From: Rhodospirillales bacterium
GTDB lineage: Bacteria > Pseudomonadota > Alphaproteobacteria > Acetobacterales > Acetobacteraceae
Assembly: GCA_903644035.1 (NCBI GenBank)
Contig: CAHJXG010000499.1
Location: forward strand, 1-5,378
Length of the DNA stretch: 5,378 bases
Reading direction: 5' to 3'
Part shown: piece after piece, positions 1 through 5,378 of the stretch
How positions within the stretch are numbered: position 1 is the stretch's first letter
Layout of the letters: each line of letters begins with the position of its first letter
Translations under genes and position numbers: made by a program
Notes under the pieces: model-generated
Told to the model about the DNA's origin: nothing
The model's input: the letters and a program-made list of their open reading frames with translations, nothing else
Databases searched by the model: none

Positions 1-773
1 GCCCGGCGGGGCTTGAGGCGGCCGGGGTCGCCGCCGCGCGCGGTCACCAGGTTACCGTGCTGGAACGGGACGACCAGCCCGGCGGCCGTCTGCGCCTCGC
101 GGCCCGTGCCCCGGGACGGCAGGCATGGCAGGAGCTGATCGATCACAAGACGGCCGTGGCGGAAGCCAGCGGCGCGCTGTTCCGGTTCAGCACCGCCGCG
201 ACCGCGGAGGGCGTCCTGGCGATGGAACCGGACGCGGTGGTGCTGGCCACCGGCGCACGCCCTGTCCTGCCCGCCCTTCCCGGCGGCGACCTGCCCGGCG
301 TCGCGACCGTGGACGACTGGCTCGGGGGCCGGTTCAAGCCGGGGCGGCGGGTGCTGGTGGTGGACCTGCTGGACCGGCAGCCCGCGCTCACGGCGGCGCT
401 GTCCCTGGCCCAGGCCGGGCACGAGGTGACGGTCGTCACCGCGGCGGCCTTTGTCGGGGCCAAGCTGGAACCGCAGACCTATGTGTATCTCTATCAGATG
501 CTGCTGCCTCTGGGCGCGGTCTTCGTGCCCCACCTGCAAACCATCGGCTTCCTGCCCGGCGGCGTCGCCACCCGGCACAGCTTCACGCGGGCCGCCGGGT
601 CGCTGCTGGGCTTCGATGGCGTGGTCGTGGCCGCGCCGGGCCAGGCGGAGGACAGCTTGTTCGACGCCATGCAGGACCAGGCCTTCACGCTGCACCAGGC
701 GGGAGACTGCTACACGCCGCGCGACGTGGAGGCGGCCATCCTGGAGGGCCACAGCATCGCCCGCTCGCTATGA
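1..773 (+). CDS. NADH:flavin oxidoreductase / trimethylamine dehydrogenase-like protein, C-terminal part (5'-truncated by window edge)
   Basis: The reading frame is open from base 3 and ends at TGA 771-773, giving 256 visible residues. The first visible residues, PAGLEAAGVAAARGHQVTV, are the end of a GxGPAGLEAA FAD-binding Rossmann motif, followed by LER and a PGGRL loop at residues 26-30. A second FAD-contact motif, VVLATGARP, lies near residues 79-87. The C-terminus has GDCYTPRDVEAAILEGH (234-250), the family's usual final FAD motif. This places it with the FadH, trimethylamine/dimethylamine dehydrogenase and N-methylproline or dimethylglycine demethylase relatives. These enzymes pair an N-terminal FMN TIM barrel and a 4Fe-4S cluster with this C-terminal region; that N-terminal part is outside the window. 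The middle fold (about 114-145) lacks a clear GxGxxG, as in the trimethylamine dehydrogenase branch. The GTG at 57 is internal, not the start. The substrate cannot be assigned. The gene converges on livF, with abutting stops. Confidence 0.9.
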   Translation, partial: PAGLEAAGVAAARGHQVTVLERDDQPGGRLRLAARAPGRQAWQELIDHKTAVAEASGALFRFSTAATAEGVLAMEPDAVVLATGARPVLPALPGGDLPGVATVDDWLGGRFKPGRRVLVVDLLDRQPALTAALSLAQAGHEVTVVTAAAFVGAKLEPQTYVYLYQMLLPLGAVFVPHLQTIGFLPGGVATRHSFTRAAGSLLGFDGVVVAAPGQAEDSLFDAMQDQAFTLHQAGDCYTPRDVEAAILEGHSIARSL

Positions 774-1529
774 CGCCTCGGCCGCATCCACCAACGCGCC
801 GAACGCCGCCGCCTGGCCAAGCCCCAGGTAGGATTCCCGTACATGCGCGTCGGCCAACAGGCTGCCGCTCGCGCCCTCGGCGGACACGCGGCCCTGCGCC
901 AGCACGTAGGCGCGATGCGTCACCTGCAGCGCCTTGCGGACGTTCTGCTCCGCCAGCACCAGGGCCATGCCGTCGCGCACCAGCGCGTTCACCACATCGA
1001 ACACCTGATCCACCATGATGGGCGACAGGCCAAGTGACGGCTCGTCCACCATCAGCACCCGCGGCCGGGCCATCAGGCCGCGGGCGATCGCCAGCAGCTG
1101 CTGCTCCCCGCCGCTCAGGATGCCGGCATGCAGGCGCTGCTTGGTGCCGAGCACCGGGAAACGCTGCATCAGCTCCGCGATCTCGCGGGCGACGTCGGCA
1201 CGGTCGCGCCGGGTGAAGGCGCCGGCCTCCAGGTTCTCACGCACCGAAAGCCTCGGGAACACGCGGCGCCCTGCCGGCACCTGCACGATTCCCATCCGCA
1301 CGATCCGGTCTGGCGCCAAGCCTGCGACGGACGCGCCATCCAGCCGGATGCTGCCCGCAGACGGGACGATCTGGCCCGAGATGCAGCGCAGCAGCGTGCT
1401 CTTGCCGGTGCCGTTGTGGCCGATCAGCGCGATGGCCTCGCCGGCATGGAGGCGGACGGACAGGCGGTGCAGCACGGTCCGGCGGCCATAGCCCGCTTCC
1501 AGCCCCTCGATCTCCAAGAGTGCCGTCAC
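768..1529 (-). CDS. livF: Branched-chain amino acid type ABC transporter, ATP-binding protein LivF
   Basis: This 253-residue cytoplasmic ATPase is one of the two nucleotide-binding subunits that drive LivH-LivM import. Visible motifs are Walker A GHNGTGKST (37-45), Q-loop Gln83 in IVQVPAGR, the signature LSGGEQQ (138-144), Walker B VLMVDEP (158-164) and D-loop SLGL (165-168). The switch position reads AEQN with Gln195 instead of His, a substitution also found in E. coli LivF. VPAGRRVFPRLSVRENL (84-100) and the ESYLG near the end are typical of LivF. The tail continues about 16 residues past ESYLG (GLGQAAAFGALVDAAEAS), longer than many relatives. The start is GTG at 1529-1527, overlapping the livG stop as GTGA. 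No Shine-Dalgarno is visible, so translation probably depends on coupling to livG. It is the last gene of the operon, and its TAG (770-768) abuts the stop of the convergent oxidoreductase. The family call is very secure; the transported substrate is not. Confidence 0.96.
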   Translation of the reverse strand: MTALLEIEGLEAGYGRRTVLHRLSVRLHAGEAIALIGHNGTGKSTLLRCISGQIVPSAGSIRLDGASVAGLAPDRIVRMGIVQVPAGRRVFPRLSVRENLEAGAFTRRDRADVAREIAELMQRFPVLGTKQRLHAGILSGGEQQLLAIARGLMARPRVLMVDEPSLGLSPIMVDQVFDVVNALVRDGMALVLAEQNVRKALQVTHRAYVLAQGRVSAEGASGSLLADAHVRESYLGLGQAAAFGALVDAAEAS

Positions 1530-2296
1530 GCCGGCACCGCGTCCCGGCCGAGATAGGCCTCGATCACCCGCGGGTCGGACGCGGCCGCGTCCGGGGTCGT
1601 GTCCACCAGGACCTCACCGCTATCCAGCACGGCGATCCGGTCCGCGAGCCAGATCAGGGCGGGCACGTTGTGCTCGATCACCACCAGCGTCAGGCCGCGG
1701 GCGCGCTGCAGCCGGCGCACCAGGCCCAGCAGCACGGCAGCCTGGGCGTCGTTCATGCCGGCGGTCGGTTCATCCAGCAGCAGCACGCGCGGCTGCATGT
1801 TCAGCGCACGGGCCAGCTCCAGGCGCTTGGTCTGCCCATAGGACAGGGCCGACGCATAGACGTCGATGCGGTCGCCCAGGCCCACCTCCCGCAGGAGATC
1901 CTCGGCGCGCCGCCGTTCTGCCGCGGCGGACGCGGCGCGCCCGGGCCGGGGCAGCAGGTTGCCCAGCACCGACACGTCCTCCCGCCCATGGGCGCCGCAC
2001 AGCACGTTCTCTGTCGTGGTCATGCCCGGGAACAGGCGCAGGTTCTGGAAGGTGCGGGCGATGCCCATGCGGGCGATGCGGTGCGGAGGCTGCCCGCGGG
2101 CGGACCGGCCGTCGATCAGCACCTCCCCGGCAGAAGGGCGCAGCAGGCCGGTCAGGACGTTGAACAGCGTCGTCTTGCCGCTGCCATTCGGTCCCATGAT
2201 GCCGAGGACCTCCCCCTCGCGGACACCCAGGCTGACGCGGTCGAGCGCGGACACGCCGCCGAAGCGCTTGGACACCGCCCGCGCCTCGAGGATCAT
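1526..2296 (-). CDS. livG: Branched-chain amino acid type ABC transporter, ATP-binding protein LivG
   Basis: This 256-residue ATPase is the partner of LivF in the cytoplasmic ATPase pair. Visible motifs are Walker A GPNGSGKTT (35-43), Q-loop Gln84 in ARTFQNLRLF, the LivG-type signature LSYGQTKRLE (151-160), Walker B VLLLDEP (171-177) followed by TAGMN (178-182), and switch His209 in VIEHN. The VIEAYLG close to the C-terminus is the conserved tail of the branched-chain amino acid ATPase family. The KRFGGVSALDRVSL opening also fits LivG. Length is normal for the family. The start is ATG 2296-2294, overlapping the livM stop as ATGA. A weak GAGG sits about 11 bases upstream, so re-initiation after livM is likely. 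The 3' end overlaps livF by 4 bases. LivG keeps the catalytic switch histidine that LivF lacks, so the two ATP sites are probably not equivalent; this is inference from family mechanism. Confidence 0.96.
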   Translation of the reverse strand: MILEARAVSKRFGGVSALDRVSLGVREGEVLGIMGPNGSGKTTLFNVLTGLLRPSAGEVLIDGRSARGQPPHRIARMGIARTFQNLRLFPGMTTTENVLCGAHGREDVSVLGNLLPRPGRAASAAAERRRAEDLLREVGLGDRIDVYASALSYGQTKRLELARALNMQPRVLLLDEPTAGMNDAQAAVLLGLVRRLQRARGLTLVVIEHNVPALIWLADRIAVLDSGEVLVDTTPDAAASDPRVIEAYLGRDAVPA

Positions 2297-3291
2297 GGCG
2301 TGGAGTGCCTCGGGGACAGCCGCAGGGTACGGCGCAGGGCGTCGCTCGCGCCGCGCAGGAAGGGCGGCGCGGCGCGGCGCGCACCCAGCAGCCCCTGCGG
2401 CCGCCAGATCATGGCGGCGACCAGCAGGGCGCCGAAGATGCCGGGCCGGTAGGTCAGCAGCCAGGGGTCGCTGGACCGCAGCGCCTCCGGCAGCCCCACC
2501 ATCAGGAACGCCCCGAGAACCGAACCCGGCACGCTGGCCAGGCCGCCGAGGATGGCCATCTGCATGATCAGCAGGCTCTCATCGAGCAGGAAGGCGTCCG
2601 GGACCACCAGGCGCAGCGAATGGGCCAGCAGGCTGCCGGCCAGCCCGGCCAGCGTGCAGCCGACCGCGAACGCGGCCAGCTTGCCGCGCACCACGTTCAC
2701 GCCCAGGGCGCGGGCCGCGACCTCGTCGTCGCGGATCATCTCCCAGCTGCGTCCGACCGGGCTTGCGGCCAGGCGTGTCGTCGCCCACGCGCACAGGATG
2801 GCCACGGTGGCGACGACGGTGAAGATCTGGCCCTCGGTTCGCACCGTCCACCCCAGGATTTCCATCCGGGGCACCTGCGGCAGCCCCATCGGCCCCCGCG
2901 TCAGGCTGAGCCAGGCATTCGCGACCACCAGGAACAGCTGGTTGAAGGCGATGGTGATCAGGCTGAGGAAGTCGCTTCGGACGCGCAGGCAGGGCAGCGC
3001 CAACACCGCGCCTGCGGCGCCCGCCATCAGGCCGGCCGCCACGAAGGCGACCGGCCAGGGGACGCCCAGGCGCATCGTCAGCAGGGCCGAGGTGTAGGCG
3101 CCGATGCCGAAGAACGCCGCCTGCCCCATGGAGACCATGCCGCAATAGCCGGTGATCACGTTGGCGCCGATCGCCAGCGGCACGTAGATCAGCGACAGGT
3201 TGGCCACGTGCAGCCAATAGCGGCTGCTCACGGCATGCGGCACGGCGGCAACGGCGCCCACCGCGAGCAGGAAGAGCAGGGCGCCCCGCAT
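2293..3291 (-). CDS. livM: Branched-chain amino acid type ABC transporter, permease LivM
   Basis: This 332-residue inner-membrane permease forms the translocation pore with LivH. Hydrophobic segments run at about 4-20, 28-47, 52-75, 80-100, 104-127, 155-175, 205-224, 242-270 and 280-297. Family motifs are GYCGMVSMGQAAFFGIGAY (48-66), LTRGPMGLP (130-138), the cytoplasmic coupling loop SPVGRSWEMIRDDEVAARALGVN (177-199), GGLASVPGSVLGAF (249-262) and RPQGLLG (297-303). The start chosen is ATG 3291-3289, 5 bases after the livH stop; it begins MRGALLFLLAV, directly at the first membrane helix. The frame stays open upstream to 3669, but that part overlaps livH and reads as low-complexity Arg/Gly sequence, so it is rejected. 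There is no good Shine-Dalgarno, and coupling to livH is likely. After RPQGLLG comes a basic tail of about 29 residues (RRAAPPFLRGASDALRRT and on), longer than usual. E. coli LivM is longer (about 425 aa), but lengths of 300-350 aa are common in other bacteria. Confidence 0.95.
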   Translation of the reverse strand: MRGALLFLLAVGAVAAVPHAVSSRYWLHVANLSLIYVPLAIGANVITGYCGMVSMGQAAFFGIGAYTSALLTMRLGVPWPVAFVAAGLMAGAAGAVLALPCLRVRSDFLSLITIAFNQLFLVVANAWLSLTRGPMGLPQVPRMEILGWTVRTEGQIFTVVATVAILCAWATTRLAASPVGRSWEMIRDDEVAARALGVNVVRGKLAAFAVGCTLAGLAGSLLAHSLRLVVPDAFLLDESLLIMQMAILGGLASVPGSVLGAFLMVGLPEALRSSDPWLLTYRPGIFGALLVAAMIWRPQGLLGARRAAPPFLRGASDALRRTLRLSPRHSTP

Positions 3292-3296
3292 CCCGG

Positions 3297-4178
3297 TCAG
3301 GATCGCGCAACCACGGGAGTGCCGAACAGGCCGTTGGGCCGCAGCAGCAGCACGGCGACGATGATGGCCAGGCTCGCCCCGTCCTTGAACAGCGACCCGA
3401 ATGCGGCGACCGCAAGTGCCTCCGCCACGCCCAGCAGCAGCCCGCCCGCGAAGGCGCCGTAGAAGTTGCCGACGCCGCCCAGCATGGCCGCCGCCCAGGC
3501 CTTGGTCGTCGCAAGCTGTCCCATCTGCACCCAGACCGCGTTGAAGTACATCGCGAACAGCGAGCAGCCGGCCACGCCGATCAACCCGCCCACGGCATAG
3601 ATCGCGGGAACCAGCCGGTTGACGGGAATGCCCATCAGCTGCGCCGCCATCATGTCCTGGCACACGCAACGGGTCGCACGGCCCCAGCGCGTCAGCTCGA
3701 GCACGGCCGAGCCGATGGCCACCAGCGCGAGGGCCACCGCCAGGATCGCCAGCGGCTGCACCGGCAGCGCCACCCCTGCCAGCTCCACGCTGCCGCGGGG
3801 GATCAGCTGCGGGAAGCTCATCACGTCCGGACCCCAGATGCCCTGTGCCACCGAGCTGACCACCAGCCCGGCGCCGAGCGCGCTGATCATCGGCACCGTG
3901 CGGGGCGCGTTGCGCACCGGGCGGTAGGCCACCCGCTCGACCACCATGCCCAGCCCGGCGCCCACCAGGCAGCCAGCCGCCAGCGCGGCCCAGGCCGGGA
4001 CCCCAAAGCCCATCAGCGCCAGCGCCGCCATGGTGCCGAACATGATCACGTCGCCATGGGCGAAGTTGATCAGGTAGAGTATGGTGTAGACCATGCTGTA
4101 GCCCACGCCGATCAACGCGTAGACGCTGCCGATCGCCAGGCCGTTGACCAACTGCGCGAGGAGGTAGCCGGCGTCCAT
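3297..4178 (-). CDS. livH: Branched-chain amino acid type ABC transporter, permease LivH
   Basis: This 293-residue inner-membrane permease is the partner of LivM. Family motifs are LVNGLAIGSVYALIGVGYSMVY (10-31), LINFAHGDVIMFG (36-48), ERVAYRPVRNAPR (81-93), the ATPase-coupling loop TRWGRATRCVCQDMMAAQLMGIPVNR (163-188), LGGVGNFYGAFAGGLLLGVAEAL (233-255) and RPNGLFG (280-286). About eight hydrophobic segments are visible. Two adjacent ATG codons, 4181 and 4178, compete as the start. AGGAGG at 4189-4184 is 2 bases from the first and 5 from the second, so 4178 is preferred; 4181 would add one Met and give the ATGA overlap seen at livM/livG. The frame stays open upstream to 4301, but that stretch lies inside livK and is not LivH-like. 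With the 4178 start it shares one base with the livK stop (TGATG). Cys171 and Cys173 in the coupling loop, where relatives usually carry other residues, are a small oddity. Confidence 0.96.
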   Translation of the reverse strand: MDAGYLLAQLVNGLAIGSVYALIGVGYSMVYTILYLINFAHGDVIMFGTMAALALMGFGVPAWAALAAGCLVGAGLGMVVERVAYRPVRNAPRTVPMISALGAGLVVSSVAQGIWGPDVMSFPQLIPRGSVELAGVALPVQPLAILAVALALVAIGSAVLELTRWGRATRCVCQDMMAAQLMGIPVNRLVPAIYAVGGLIGVAGCSLFAMYFNAVWVQMGQLATTKAWAAAMLGGVGNFYGAFAGGLLLGVAEALAVAAFGSLFKDGASLAIIVAVLLLRPNGLFGTPVVARS

Positions 4179-5341
4179 CATGCCCTCCTCAGCACCTCCA
4201 GCCCGGTCTCGTCGACCTTGACGCCGGTGGACACGAACCGTGTGCCCTGCACCTGGAGCACGTAGTGGGGGCGGTTCTTGGTGTCGCCCTTCGCGGTCCA
4301 CGCATAGGCGCCTCCGACCCCGTTGAAGGTCAGGGCCTTGACCGTGTCCATCAGCGTGTCCCGCTTGGCGCCGTGCTTGTCGACCGCCTCCTTGATGATC
4401 CAGAAGATGTCGTGGGTGAACACGGCGACCTGGGATGCGAGGCCGCCATGCTGCTTCTGGTAGTTGTCCACGAAGGCGCGGGTGGCGGGACTGTCTGCGA
4501 ACGGGTCGTAGGCGGCCAGCACGTAGCTGCCTTCGGCGGCGCCGAGCGACAGCTCGATATACTTGTCATACAGGTTGGAGTCCGGGCCGGCGACCGGGAT
4601 GCCGGTGAAGCCGAGGTCCTTGGCCTGCGCCAGGAACAGTCCCCCCTCGGTGTACTCCGTCATCAGCATCAGGCCCTCGACCCCCGCGGCCTTCATCTGC
4701 GTGATGATCGGCCGGAAGTCGCGATCCACGTTGGGGGTGAACGTCCCCTCCGCGACGACCTGGCCGCGCAACACGTCCACCGCCTTGACGACCTCGTTGC
4801 GCAGGCCCCGTCCGAAGTCGTTGTTGACGAAGAAGATCCCGAGTTTCCGCTTCTTCAGGTTGTTGACCATGAAGCCGGAGTATTCCTGCGCGCCGTAGTC
4901 GTCGCGGCCGGTCAGGCGGATGATGTTCTTCCATCCCTGCTCCGTGATGGACGGGTTGGAGGAGGACGGGCACAGCACGGGCGTGCCGGCATCGGAATAG
5001 ATCGGCATCGCGGCCAGCGTGGCGGAACTGTTGACGTGCCCGCACACGGCGAAGTACTTGTCCTCGCCGTTGACGATCCGCTGGGCGACGGTGGCGGCAT
5101 CCTTCGGCGTGCCGCGGTCGTCGAACAGCTCGAACTTGACCGGCCGCCCGCCTATGCCGCCCGCCGCGTTGATCGCCGCGGTGGCGATCTCCGCCCCACG
5201 GTTGCCGTTCAGGCCCATCGCGCCGGAGCTGCCGGTCATCGGCGTGGCCACCGCGATCACCAGCGGTTCCGCCGCCCGGCTGCGGCCGATGGCGAAGGTT
5301 GCTGCAGCGGTACCCAGGAGCAGACGGCGCGCAATCGTCAT
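4178..5341 (-). CDS. livK: Branched-chain amino acid type ABC transporter, periplasmic substrate-binding protein (LivK/LivJ-like)
   Basis: This 387-residue protein is a type I periplasmic binding protein (Periplas_BP_6/Leu-Ile-Val-binding family). A leader at 1-23 (MTIARRLLLGTAAATFAIG...) has two arginines, then a hydrophobic core and a likely cleavage after SRA (23/24); there is no lipobox. The mature chain shows the family pattern: VIAVATPMTGSSGAMGLNGNRGAE-like lobe 1 start (28-51), INAAGGIGGRPVKF (57-70), DDRGTPKDA (74-82), GHVNSSAT (101-108), PSSSNPSIT (125-133), NNDFGRG (173-179), DRDFRPIITQMKAAG (206-220) and AGPDSN (251-256). By eye against E. coli LivJ/LivK, Ser105 and Ser128 match ligand-contacting positions, and Asp254 falls where Glu226 holds the amino group; this suggests an amino acid or amine-type ligand but does not identify it. 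The start ATG 5341 has GGAAGG 6 bases upstream. It is first in the operon. Urea, amide or other ligands of this family remain possible. Confidence 0.93.
   Translation of the reverse strand: MTIARRLLLGTAAATFAIGRSRAAEPLVIAVATPMTGSSGAMGLNGNRGAEIATAAINAAGGIGGRPVKFELFDDRGTPKDAATVAQRIVNGEDKYFAVCGHVNSSATLAAMPIYSDAGTPVLCPSSSNPSITEQGWKNIIRLTGRDDYGAQEYSGFMVNNLKKRKLGIFFVNNDFGRGLRNEVVKAVDVLRGQVVAEGTFTPNVDRDFRPIITQMKAAGVEGLMLMTEYTEGGLFLAQAKDLGFTGIPVAGPDSNLYDKYIELSLGAAEGSYVLAAYDPFADSPATRAFVDNYQKQHGGLASQVAVFTHDIFWIIKEAVDKHGAKRDTLMDTVKALTFNGVGGAYAWTAKGDTKNRPHYVLQVQGTRFVSTGVKVDETGLEVLRRA
4184..4189 (-). promoter_or_regulatory. Shine-Dalgarno of livH, inside the end of livK
   Basis: AGGAGG on the minus strand is a perfect Shine-Dalgarno core. 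It lies 5 bases before the ATG at 4178 and only 2 before the ATG at 4181, which favours the downstream start. It is formed by the last two arginine codons of livK (Arg385-Arg386, AGG AGG), so ribosomes finishing livK pass over the livH initiation site. Confidence 0.8.
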
Positions 5342-5378
5342 GGTCGGCCTTCCGGAAAATCTGCTATCCGTCTTGCAA
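5342..5378 (-). other. Partial 5' leader of the liv operon
   Basis: Only 37 bases upstream of livK are present. They are less G+C-rich than the surroundings and contain the Shine-Dalgarno and an 8-base palindrome TTCCGGAA at 5350-5357 that overlaps it. TTGCAA at the very edge (5378-5373) resembles a -35 element, but no convincing -10 follows at 16-18 bases, so no promoter is called. The promoter and any operator probably lie further right, outside the window. Confidence 0.4.
5348..5353 (-). promoter_or_regulatory. Shine-Dalgarno of livK
   Basis: GGAAGG on the minus strand stands 6 bases before the livK ATG (5341-5339). It is a good match in sequence and spacing and supports this start, which also places a normal signal peptide at the N-terminus. 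Confidence 0.7.

Noticed and set aside
57..59. GTG as the start of the oxidoreductase
   Set aside because: The frame is open back to base 3 and encodes the conserved PAGLEAA FAD motif, so the gene is cut by the window edge rather than starting here.
740..850. Bidirectional terminator between the convergent genes
   Set aside because: There is no intergenic DNA, and I found no strong inverted repeat with flanking T-runs in either direction.
125..1018. Plus-strand open frame (297 codons) overlapping the oxidoreductase and livF
   Set aside because: An Arg/Gly/Pro-rich shadow in another frame, crossing from the sense of one real gene to the antisense of another; no family features.
1520..2452. 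Plus-strand open frame (310 codons) antisense to livG
   Set aside because: Low-complexity composition and complete overlap with livG, whose ATPase motifs are intact.
2305..3462. Long plus-strand open frame (385 codons) antisense to livM and the end of livH
   Set aside because: Its product is rich in Gln, His, Arg, Gly and Ala with no recognisable fold, as expected from the complement of a GC-rich gene. The opposite strand encodes LivM with all family motifs.
3292..3669. Upstream extension of livM to an earlier start
   Set aside because: It would lie inside livH, reads as Arg/Gly-rich non-membrane sequence, and LivM similarity begins only at ATG 3291.
4182..4301. Upstream extension of livH to an earlier start
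   Set aside because: It overlaps the livK coding sequence and is not LivH-like. The AGGAGG site points to the ATG pair at 4181/4178.
5342..5378. Promoter for the liv operon with TTGCAA as -35
   Set aside because: No credible -10 at the right spacing, and the remaining distance to the ATG is too short to include both elements and a normal leader.

Overview
The window is G+C-rich and almost entirely coding. It looks like the chromosome of a high-GC proteobacterium, most likely an alphaproteobacterium of the Rhodospirillales/Acetobacteraceae kind. That guess rests on codon use (CGN arginine, G/C third positions), the style of the genes and the substrate-binding protein's RR-LLL leader; it is inference, not proof.

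Layout. Bases 1-773 (+ strand) hold the 3' part of a flavin-dependent oxidoreductase of the NADH:flavin oxidoreductase / trimethylamine dehydrogenase / 2,4-dienoyl-CoA reductase superfamily. Only its C-terminal FAD- and dinucleotide-fold region is present; the TIM-barrel and iron-sulfur part lies to the left of the window. From 5341 down to 768 (- strand) lies a complete five-gene branched-chain amino acid type (HAAT family) ABC uptake operon in the order livK-livH-livM-livG-livF: periplasmic binding protein, two permeases, two ATPases. The genes are very tightly packed: livK/livH share 1 base (or 4, depending on the start), livH/livM are 5 bases apart, and livM/livG and livG/livF each overlap by 4 bases (ATGA and GTGA). 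Translational coupling along one mRNA is therefore likely. The livK promoter lies mostly or wholly beyond the right edge.

How the parts work together. LivK captures a small substrate (an amino acid or similar amine or carboxylate) in the periplasm and delivers it to the LivH-LivM channel. LivG-LivF hydrolyse ATP to drive import. The exact substrate cannot be read from sequence; residues that match the amino acid pocket of E. coli LivK/LivJ suggest an amino acid-like ligand. The oxidoreductase converges on the operon and is not co-transcribed with it; the two stop codons directly abut (768-770 and 771-773). A functional link, such as import and oxidation of an N-methylated amino acid or amine, is possible but unproven.

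No tRNA, rRNA, CRISPR array, insertion sequence or obvious intrinsic terminator was seen, and no gene-free stretch exceeds 300 bases. This is mostly an ordinary transporter locus; I do not see evidence of a new system. The most interesting details are local: abutting convergent stops, a Shine-Dalgarno made of tandem AGG arginine codons at the end of livK, and a degenerate second nucleotide-binding fold in the oxidoreductase.
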